A program made the position numbers and the translations under genes. 64,000 bases of DNA from positions 248,001-312,000 of the forward strand of contig CAVWKS010000010.1 of the NCBI GenBank assembly GCA_963755635.1, written 5' to 3'. The stretch is from AC-32 sp963755635. Its GTDB lineage: Bacteria; Actinomycetota; Thermoleophilia; Gaiellales; Gaiellaceae. Positions 58,948-64,000 of the stretch are shown here, in pieces (within the stretch, counting starts at the first letter, position 1; each line of letters starts with the position of its first letter). The notes below the pieces were generated by a model that saw only the letters and a program-made list of their open reading frames with translations, did not search any database and had not been told where the DNA came from.

Positions 58948-59624
58948 CCGACGCGCAGAGGAAGCGACAAGAGTCCCGCCAGAAGCGGCGCGGCCGGTCC
59001 GACGAGCCCCAGCAGGACAGCTCGCGGGAGGACAGCTCGGAGGCTCAGAACGGAGAGCCGCTCGAGGCGGTGAAGCAGGCGGCCAAGGTCGCCGCCGCCG
59101 GAGCCGCGGTCGGCGCAGCCGCCGCTGCGGCCCGCGCGCTCACCCACCACGGCAACGACGAGAGCGAGCGCGGCGCCGAGGACGAGCAGGCCGAGCCCGA
59201 GGCGGCGTCCGAGCAGGCCGACGAGCCACGGGCCGAGCAGCCGGAGGAGCAGCAGCGCGAAGCGCAGCAGCAGGACGAGGAGGGGCAGGACGACGACCGA
59301 GGGCGCGACGAGCAGCGAGACGAGCCCGAGCCCGAGCCCGAGCCGGTGGAGGGCGCCTCGCTCGGCGACGCCGGCAAGGCGATGAGAACCGCCCGCGACC
59401 AGCTCCAGGAGCTCCTCGGCAAGGCGGTGGAGTCGGCCTCCGCGCTGGAGCGCACGCAGAACGGCTGGGTGGCAACGCTCGAGGTGGTCGAGCTCTCGCG
59501 CATTCCCGAGACGACCGACGTGCTCGCGTCGTACGAGCTCGAGCTCGACGAGAAGCTCGGCCTGCGCAGCTACCGCCAGGTTCGGCGCTACACCCGTTCG
59601 CAGGCCAACGGAGAAGGCCTGTGA
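58935..59624 (+). CDS. gvpO: Gas vesicle protein GvpO with long acidic N-terminal region
   Basis: The last 90 residues (ARDQLQELLGKAVESASALERTQNGWVATLEVVELSRIPETTDVLASYELELDEKLGLRSYRQVRRYTR) are the GvpO domain. The N-terminal 140 residues hold a basic start, an Ala-rich helix (residues 45-70, KQAAKVAAAGAAVGAAAAAA) and a highly acidic Glu/Gln/Asp region with an EPEPEPEP run. GvpO alone is about 120-140 residues, so this is an extended form of 229. GvpO is a regulator/assembly factor in haloarchaea and Streptomyces. It overlaps gvpJ by 4 nt. Confidence 0.92.
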   Translation: MADLTDAQRKRQESRQKRRGRSDEPQQDSSREDSSEAQNGEPLEAVKQAAKVAAAGAAVGAAAAAARALTHHGNDESERGAEDEQAEPEAASEQADEPRAEQPEEQQREAQQQDEEGQDDDRGRDEQRDEPEPEPEPVEGASLGDAGKAMRTARDQLQELLGKAVESASALERTQNGWVATLEVVELSRIPETTDVLASYELELDEKLGLRSYRQVRRYTRSQANGEGL

Positions 59625-59929
59625 GCAGCCGCGACCTCGAGGGCTACCGCTCCGGCCAGCCGGCGCAGCTCACGGACGTGCTCGAGCGGGTCCTCGACAA
59701 GGGCATCGTCGTGGCCGGCGACATCCAGATCAACCTGCTCGACATCGAGCTGCTCACGGTGAAGATCCGGCTGCTGATCGCCTCGGCCGACAAGGCCAAG
59801 GAGATGGGCATCGACTGGTGGCAGAGCGATCCGTTCCTCTCCGGCAGCAACGGCCGCGGCGAGCTCGACAAGCGGCTGCGCGCGATCGAGGAGAAAGTCG
59901 GCCTGCCGACGAGCGACGAGGAGTCGTGA
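59621..59929 (+). CDS. gvpJ: Gas vesicle protein GvpJ-type (GvpA family)
   Basis: 102 residues with a GvpA-like core, LTDVLERVLDKGIVVAGDIQINLLDIELLTVKIRLLIASADKAKEMGIDWWQSDPF, and a short acidic C-terminus. The DI-Q-INLLDIELL pattern and the trailing GIDWW segment distinguish it from the two main GvpA copies; such paralogues (GvpJ/M/S) form minor shell or nucleation components. GTG start overlaps gvpO. It overlaps the second gvpF/L by 4 nt. Confidence 0.85.
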   Translation: MSSRDLEGYRSGQPAQLTDVLERVLDKGIVVAGDIQINLLDIELLTVKIRLLIASADKAKEMGIDWWQSDPFLSGSNGRGELDKRLRAIEEKVGLPTSDEES

Positions 59930-60714
59930 ACGCCGAGGGCTGGTACCTCTACGGGGGTGGGCGAGGCCGGCACGCCGGGAGTCGTGGGCGTCGAACCAGC
60001 CGTCGAGCTCGTCACCGAAGGCGCGGCTCGCGGGGTCACGAGCCGCGTCTCCCTCGAGGAGTTCGACGAGGCGGCCCTGGCAGAGCGACTCGGCGACGCG
60101 GTCTGGCTGGAAGAGAACATCCGCCGCCACGAGCAGGTGCTCGAGCAGGTCCTCGCGTCGACCACCGTGCTGCCCTGCCGTTTCTGCACGGTCTACCGGA
60201 CCGAGGCCGACCTGAGGCAGTTCCTCAGCGAGCGGCAGGACGCGCTCTCGGCAGCGCTCGCGGAGGTCGCGGGCCGAGTCGAGCTCGGGGTGAAAGCCTT
60301 CGTCGACCTGGAACGCTTTGCGGCCGGCGGCGCCCAGGAGAACGAGCAGATCCGCGAGCTGACCGCGCAGGCGGCCCAGTCCCAGGGTGGTCGCGCCTAC
60401 CTCGAGTCGCGCCGGCTCGAGCGCCTGCGTCGGCGACGAGCGCGCGCGGTTCGGGCAGGAGGCCGCCTCACGAGCTGCACCGCCGCCTGCTGGACACCGC
60501 CGAGCGCGGCGTCCTGCTCGACCTCCAGCGGCCCGAGCTGAGCGGGCGCAACGAGGAGATGGTGCTCAACAGCGCCTACCTCGTCTCCGACCGGCCGGGC
60601 TTCGAGCGCGAGCTCGCCGGGCTGGCCCGAGAGCTCTCCGAACGTGGGCTCGAGCTCGAGCTGACCGGGCCGTGGCCCCCGTACAACTTCGTCTCGGAGG
60701 AGCTCCGGTCGTGA
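59926..60714 (+). CDS. gvpF: Gas vesicle protein GvpF/GvpL, copy 2, frameshifted
   Basis: VNAEGWYLYG, then (after +1 near 59958 in a G-run) GEAGTPGVVGVEPAVELVTEGAARGVTSRVSLEEFDEAAL, RRHEQVLEQVLASTTVLPCRFCTVYRTEADLRQFL, VAGRVELGVKAFVDLERFA; then after two more shifts (60430-60470) ELHRRLLDTAERGVLL, EEMVLNSAYLVSDRPGFERELAGLARELSERGLELELTGPWPPYNFV. The TGPWPPYNF end is typical of GvpF/L. The motif VLPCRFCTVY has Cys at usual Leu and Gly positions. Ends at TGA 60712-60714, overlapping the next GTG. Confidence 0.87.
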   Translation: MNAEGWYLYGGGRGRHAGSRGRRTSRRARHRRRGSRGHEPRLPRGVRRGGPGRATRRRGLAGREHPPPRAGARAGPRVDHRAALPFLHGLPDRGRPEAVPQRAAGRALGSARGGRGPSRARGESLRRPGTLCGRRRPGERADPRADRAGGPVPGWSRLPRVAPARAPASATSARGSGRRPPHELHRRLLDTAERGVLLDLQRPELSGRNEEMVLNSAYLVSDRPGFERELAGLARELSERGLELELTGPWPPYNFVSEELRS

Positions 60715-60926
60715 GCTCCGACCTGCGACCCGATCTTCGACAACAGGTCACGCTGCTCGAGCTGGTCGACCGGGTGCTGAACAAGGGCGTCGTCCTCTCG
60801 GGCGACATCACGCTCTCGGTTGCGGACGTCGACCTGGTCTACGTCGGCCTGCGCGTGCTGCTCTCCTCCGTGGCGACGCTCGAGGAGCAGGGCATGCCGG
60901 TCGCGATCGGAGACGCGCTGCGGTGA
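60711..60926 (+). CDS. gvpS: Gas vesicle protein GvpS-type (GvpA family)
   Basis: 71 residues from GTG 60711, which overlaps the gvpF stop. VTLLELVDRVLNKGVVLSGDITLSVADVDLVYVGLRVLLSSVATLEEQG is the shorter GvpA-family form called GvpS (or GvpM) in actinobacteria. It lacks any extension. Together with gvpA (two copies) and gvpJ it gives four GvpA-fold genes in the operon. Confidence 0.85.
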   Translation: MSSDLRPDLRQQVTLLELVDRVLNKGVVLSGDITLSVADVDLVYVGLRVLLSSVATLEEQGMPVAIGDALR

Positions 60927-61565
60927 TCCACGTCTACGGGATCGTCGACGAGCTCGACTCCCTGCCACCCGTCGAAGGCGTGGACGGCGCGCCGCTCGAG
61001 CGCAGGCGCGTCGACGCCCTCGAGCTGGTGGTGAGCGAGGTCCCGCGCGACGACGTCACGCAGGAGGCCGTGCTTCGCCACGCGGAAGTTGTCGAGGCGC
61101 TGATGAGCCGCAGCCGCGCCGTGCTGCCCGCGCAGTTCAGCCGGCCGTTCGCCGGCGACGAGGAGCTGGCCTCGGCGGTGACCGCGAAGGCTCCCGAGCT
61201 CGGTCAGCGCCTGCACCGCGTTCGAGGCTGCGTCGAGCTCGGCCTGCGCGTCGTCGCGCCGGGCGGCCGAGAGCGGCCGTGAAGCCGAGTCCGGCGCCGA
61301 GTACCTGCGCGCCCGGCTCGACGAGGAGCGCCGGCGCTCACAGCTGGTCGCCGAGCTCCACGAGCCCCTCGCCCGCCTCTCGCAGGAGAGCGCAGGCGGA
61401 ACGAACGGCGGGAACGTCTTCGAGCGCGCATACCTCGTTCGCGACGAGGACGTCTCCGCGTTCCTCGACACGGTCCGCGAGCTGCAAGGGGCGCACCCCG
61501 AGCTCTCGCTGGCCTGCACCGGGCCGTGGCCGCCGTACTCGTTCGGAGCGGAGGCCGCGAAGTGA
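60923..61565 (+). CDS. gvpL: Gas vesicle protein GvpL/GvpF, copy 3, frameshifted
   Basis: GTG start in the overlap with gvpS. VIHVYGIVDELDSLPPVEG, DALELVVSEVPRDDV, AEVVEALMSRSRAVLPAQFSRPFAGDEELASAV, GCVELGLRVV; after a +1 shift near 61270, AESGREAESGAEYLRARLDEERRR, NVFERAYLVRDEDVSAFLDTVRELQ and SLACTGPWPPYSFGAE to TGA 61563-61565. The third GvpF/L member, and the shortest. The motif reads VLPAQFSRPF in place of VLPLRFG. Confidence 0.87.
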
Positions 61566-61918
61566 GCGCTCACGAGCCGATCGACAAGGTCCTCGCCGGC
61601 AGCGACGACCTCAACCGAATCGCCGGCGAGCTGGAGCACGTCCAGGACGCGTTCCCGCGGCGTATAAACGCCGACCCGGAAAAGGTCGAGCAAGGCCTCG
61701 CGCGCCTCGTGCTGACCCTCGTCGAGCTCCTCCGACAGCTGATGGAGCGCCAGGCGCTTCGCCGGATGGAAGGCGGCACGCTGACCGACGAGCAGCTCGA
61801 CCAGCTCGGCGAGACGTTCATGAAGCTCAACCAGCGCATGGACGAGCTGAAGGCCGAATTCGGCCTCGAAGACCGAGATCTGAACCTCGATCTGGGTCCG
61901 CTCGGAAACCTTCTCTAA
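61562..61918 (+). CDS. gvpK: Gas vesicle protein GvpK
   Basis: 118 residues from GTG 61562. NRIAGELEHVQDAFPRRINADPEKVEQGLARLVLTLVELLRQLMERQALRRMEGGTL and LDQLGETFMKLNQRMDELKAEFGLEDRDLNLDLGPLGNLL are the GvpK signature. All-helical accessory protein required for assembly. No indels. Last gene of the overlapping block; a 62-nt gap follows. Confidence 0.95.
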   Translation: MSAHEPIDKVLAGSDDLNRIAGELEHVQDAFPRRINADPEKVEQGLARLVLTLVELLRQLMERQALRRMEGGTLTDEQLDQLGETFMKLNQRMDELKAEFGLEDRDLNLDLGPLGNLL

Positions 61919-61980
61919 ACCTGCATGAAAACGAGCGGGTCGGTGATACCCGAAGGAGTCCTCGTGAAAGGAGAACACCG

Positions 61981-62232
61981 ATGGCATCACTGAAAGACGT
62001 CGAGCAGGTCGCCGACGACCTCGCGGGCCTCGTCGACAACCTGCGCAAGGAAATCCGCGACAGCGCGAGCTTCGACAAGCTCGTCCGGATCGCGGACCAG
62101 ATCAGCGAGCACGCCGACGAGGCAGCCGGAACCTTTAGCACCGTCAACGAAGCGTTGACGAGCCGCCTGCAAGAGCTGAAGGGTGGCGCCGGGTCCGCAT
62201 CAGGCTCTGCCCGCTCCAAGGCACGCTCCTAG
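61981..62232 (+). CDS. Small helical gas-vesicle cluster protein (unknown)
   Basis: 83 residues, MASLKDVEQVADDLAGLVDNLRKEIRDSASFDKLVRIADQISEHADEAAGTFSTVNEALTSRLQELK and a Gly/Ser-rich tail. Predicted amphipathic helical hairpin. A strong SD GAAAGGAG lies 6 nt before the ATG. The family is not recognised; it resembles small coiled-coil proteins seen at the ends of actinobacterial gvp clusters. Confidence 0.75.
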   Translation: MASLKDVEQVADDLAGLVDNLRKEIRDSASFDKLVRIADQISEHADEAAGTFSTVNEALTSRLQELKGGAGSASGSARSKARS

Positions 62233-62249
62233 ACGAAGGAGGCCCAGAG

Positions 62250-62642
62250 ATGGCTGAAGACACTCAGGACCAGCAGAACCAGCAAGACGAGCAGCAGAGC
62301 AGCGGCGGTGGCGGCGGGAGCACCGCCGTGAAGGCCGCCGCCGCGGCGGCCGCGACGAGCGTTGCGGCGATCGCCGCGAAGAAGGCGCTCTCGCACCGAA
62401 GCGGCTCGAACGGAAGCTCGGGCAACGGCGACTCCGGGTCGAAGGGCGGCGACATGAGCTCGATGCTCACCTCGGCGCTCTCGGGCGGCTGGGATGCGGC
62501 GCGCGATGCGCTGCTTCCAGCGGCGGAGGATGCCGCAGGAGCCGCCGGCGAGTGGGTGGCCGAGAACGCACCGGAGATCGTCCGCGAGCGGATCGTGCCG
62601 CGGTTCATCGAGTCGTTCAACGAGGCGGGCGGCGGAAGCTGA
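62250..62642 (+). CDS. Gas-vesicle cluster protein with Ala-rich helix (unknown)
   Basis: 130 residues with SD GAAGGAGG. Gln/Asp-rich start (DTQDQQNQQDEQQ), Gly linker, Ala-rich helix (residues 25-48, VKAAAAAAATSVAAIAAKKAL), Ser/Gly linker, then an amphipathic C-terminal region (SGGWDAARDALLPAAEDAAGAAGEWVAENAPEIVRERIVPRFIESFNEA). No named family recognised. The Ala-rich helix resembles those in GvpO and GvpA copy 1, suggesting a shared docking or membrane-surface function. Confidence 0.75.
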   Translation: MAEDTQDQQNQQDEQQSSGGGGGSTAVKAAAAAAATSVAAIAAKKALSHRSGSNGSSGNGDSGSKGGDMSSMLTSALSGGWDAARDALLPAAEDAAGAAGEWVAENAPEIVRERIVPRFIESFNEAGGGS

Positions 62643-62666
62643 ACGCCCCAAACGAAGGAGGAAGCG

Positions 62667-63236
62667 ATGGAAGAGATGGACGACAACGAAGGCATGTCGA
62701 CCGGGAAGAAGGTCGTCGCGGGGGCGGCGCTCGGAGTTGCCGTCCCGGCCGCAGTCGCCGTCGGCCGGAAGGTGCTCGGCGGCGGGGGGGACGACGACGA
62801 CCAGGACAGCCAGGGCTCCAGCGGAGGGTCGCAGCAGAAGCGTTCGCGGTCTCGCAGCGGCACCCGTAGCGGCTCCGGCCGTTCACGGAGCGGATCCTCC
62901 AGCGGCTCGCGCAGCGGGTCGTCCGGCAGCTCCGGGAGCTCGAGCCGGCGCTCGACGGGATCGAAGGCGCGCTCGGGCTCGCCGAAGCGTTCGAGCTCGT
63001 CGTCGTCCAAAAGCCGAAGCTCCTCCGGCCGCAGCAGCGGCTCCTCGAGCCGCAGCGGCAGTAGTGGCTCCTCGAGCCGGAGCCGGAGCAGCTCGTCCAG
63101 CAGCCGCAGCAACAGCGGCGGCAGCAGCAGGACGAAGGAACAGCTCTACAACCAGGCCAAGCGCCTGAAGATCGACGGCCGCTCGAGCATGACCAAGGCT
63201 CAGCTCGAGCGCGCGATCAGCAGAGCACGCAGCTAG
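62667..63236 (+). CDS. Ser/Arg-rich gas-vesicle cluster protein with C-terminal Rho_N/SAP-like motif
   Basis: 189 residues with SD GAAGGAGG. Acidic start, hydrophobic Ala/Val helix (residues 13-38, KKVVAGAALGVAVPAAVAVGRK), an Asp cluster, then about 100 residues of Ser, Arg and Gly repeats (SRSGSSSGSRSG-like), and a final 35-residue module TKEQLYNQAKRLKIDG, SSMTKAQLERAISRA that looks like a SAP/Rho N-terminal helix-extended loop-helix. Basic low-complexity protein that could bind nucleic acid or the acidic tails of other Gvp proteins. Last gene before a terminator. Function unknown. Confidence 0.75.
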   Translation: MEEMDDNEGMSTGKKVVAGAALGVAVPAAVAVGRKVLGGGGDDDDQDSQGSSGGSQQKRSRSRSGTRSGSGRSRSGSSSGSRSGSSGSSGSSSRRSTGSKARSGSPKRSSSSSSKSRSSSGRSSGSSSRSGSSGSSSRSRSSSSSSRSNSGGSSRTKEQLYNQAKRLKIDGRSSMTKAQLERAISRARS

Positions 63237-63242
63237 CGGAAC

Positions 63243-63275
63243 GGCCCGCGCTCCGGCGCGGGCCTTCCTCTTTCC
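63243..63275 (+). terminator. Intrinsic terminator of the gas-vesicle operon
   Basis: 9-bp perfect GC stem GGCCCGCGC/GCGCGGGCC with a TCCG loop (63243-63264), followed by a T-rich run TTCCTCTTTCC, 7 nt after the last stop codon. It is the clearest terminator in the window. Confidence 0.85.
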
Positions 63276-63308
63276 TACTAGACGACCTGAGCCCTATCCC
63301 CGGCGCCC

Positions 63309-63863
63309 CTACGAGCTGCTGCTACCCGAAGTCGCACTTCGTAGCGCTCGACGCAGCTCTCCATAGGCCGTTTCGACTTCGGGCACCATTCCCTTGTCGC
63401 GAAGCTCTTGCGCGTAGGCCTCCAGAACGTCAGGCGCGATCGGCTCGAGTGGTGGGAACCGCGTAGCGACGGACTCATCGCCGACAAGTACGGCATAAGG
63501 CTCGGCGAGTTGCATCGCAGAGTGCGCCGCGTCCGCGAAGCCGCACTCGACCTTCACGATGTCTTGCGTTATCCATTTGTGGCTCGCAGCGTCGCCGTCA
63601 GACTCCATGCGGACATCCCACTCGAAGAGGGTGCCTGGTGTCTCAAACTCGCGGCGACGCGCCCATGCAGCCTCGAACTGCCCCTCGGAGACCACAGCTA
63701 CCAGGTCCACGTCGCTGATCTGATCCGCTCGACCAGACGAAAACGACCCGAGAAGGAGGAGACCATCCAATTCCTCAATGCTTGCGGCCTGCTCCGACGC
63801 ATGGACGATCAGAGGCCACTGGCGAAGCCGCTCGGCCTCGCGGCGGGTCGGCCAGTCCAACAC
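63309..63863 (-). CDS. Nucleotidyltransferase-domain protein
   Basis: 184 residues with a minimal nucleotidyltransferase (pol-beta superfamily) active site: GLLLLGSFSSGRADQISDVDLVAVV (GS motif and DxD near residues 38-55). WITQDIVKVECGF in the second half may supply the third acidic residue. Similar to kanamycin-type or MNT-like transferases, which modify small molecules or act as antitoxins, but no HEPN partner is adjacent. GTG start, 6 nt after a TAGGCT box. Codon use looks slightly less GC-biased than neighbours, hinting at transfer. Confidence 0.75.
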   Translation of the reverse strand: MLDWPTRREAERLRQWPLIVHASEQAASIEELDGLLLLGSFSSGRADQISDVDLVAVVSEGQFEAAWARRREFETPGTLFEWDVRMESDGDAASHKWITQDIVKVECGFADAAHSAMQLAEPYAVLVGDESVATRFPPLEPIAPDVLEAYAQELRDKGMVPEVETAYGELRRALRSATSGSSSS

Positions 63864-63869
63864 CCCGTC

Positions 63870-63875
63870 AGCCTA
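63870..63875 (-). promoter_or_regulatory. -10 box (TAGGCT) for the nucleotidyltransferase gene
   Basis: TAGGCT on minus, 6 nt before GTG 63863; the same leaderless layout as housekeeping genes here. Confidence 0.5.
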
Positions 63876-63910
63876 CGACGCGGCGATCATTTCGCCAATC
63901 TCCCCTTGCT

Positions 63911-64000
63911 TTAGTGGAGGATCTCGGTGCGGTGGACGTAGTCCTCGACCGCGAGCAGGAAGGCCGGGTCGGACGCGATTTCCTGCAGGCTGATCTTGGT
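63911..64000 (-). CDS. C-terminal end of an unidentified protein (partial)
   Basis: On minus the end of an open frame reads TKISLQEIASDPAFLLAVEDY and VHRTEILH before TAA 63911-63913. Only 29 residues are inside the window. Codon bias supports coding but no family can be named. Confidence 0.5.
   Translation of the reverse strand, partial: TKISLQEIASDPAFLLAVEDYVHRTEILH

Noticed and set aside
62264..63112. Minus-strand open frame rich in Leu, Glu and Arg opposite the last gas-vesicle genes
   Set aside because: It is the complement of the Ser/Arg and Ala codon repeats on plus; the plus genes have good SD sequences and the minus frame has none.
62840..63130. AGCAGCGGC-type DNA repeats as a minisatellite or CRISPR-like array
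   Set aside because: Units are irregular, codon-phased and continuous with a coding frame; there are no spacers of constant length. They encode the Ser/Arg-rich segment.

Overview
The window is uniformly very G+C-rich, almost fully coding DNA with short or overlapping gene junctions. It comes from a bacterial chromosome, most plausibly a deep-branching actinobacterium of the Thermoleophilia (Gaiellales/Solirubrobacterales) type. That placement is inferred from gene content: DUF3107-like and DUF2203 genes, TreT, a System I (ccm) cytochrome c set, and an actinobacterial gas-vesicle cluster with gvpO/gvpK and a gvpZ-like gene but no gvpN. There is no rRNA, and only two tRNAs are present.

Layout. 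1-3.5 kb: mrp, DUF72, an inositol-phosphatase relative and DUF1015, all on minus. 3.7-9.2 kb: HD nuclease, arsR with its operator and a possible Cys-rich micropeptide, YchF-like GTPase, ECF sigma, methylmalonyl-CoA epimerase, short FtsH. 9.2-19.7 kb: a convergent cysteine hydrolase/nicotinate phosphoribosyltransferase pair (NAD salvage), DUF1385, M20 peptidase, rarA, OsmC, a fused electron-transfer flavoprotein, arginase, a receiver-only response regulator, then tRNA-Phe. 20-29 kb: SAM hydrolase, hemD, hemC, ccmD/C, divergent ccmF, ccmB/A, a UbiA prenyltransferase, mog and moaC. 29-33 kb: two trehalose synthases (otsA, treT) flank a fluoride riboswitch-crcB-DUF190 operon. 33-41 kb: RsbW-like kinase, HtrA protease, a free-standing LAGLIDADG fragment, a two-component system, an M28-like membrane protein, sortase and moeA. 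41-53.5 kb: envelope glycosyltransferases, class A penicillin-binding protein, MscS, then a block of genes broken by many indels (substrate-binding lipoprotein, CPBP protease, L,D-transpeptidase). 53.5-55.7 kb: chorismate mutase, bifunctional nuclease, tRNA-Ile, EEP nuclease. 55.7-63.3 kb: a gas-vesicle operon with four GvpA-family genes, three GvpF/L genes, gvpG, gvpO, gvpK and five accessory proteins, closed by a strong terminator.

Three patterns cut across the genes. First, most operon-leading housekeeping genes show a TAnnnT -10 box ending 6-9 nt before the start codon, which predicts leaderless mRNAs; several divergent pairs share one overlapping -10. The gas-vesicle genes instead carry strong Shine-Dalgarno sequences. 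Second, single-base frameshifts, mostly a net extra base, occur sporadically and become dense from about 50.1 to 56.7 kb. They cross unrelated genes on both strands and probably reflect sequence error, so genes there are annotated across frames. Third, several gas-vesicle cluster proteins share an Ala-rich helix, which is the best candidate here for an undescribed assembly feature.
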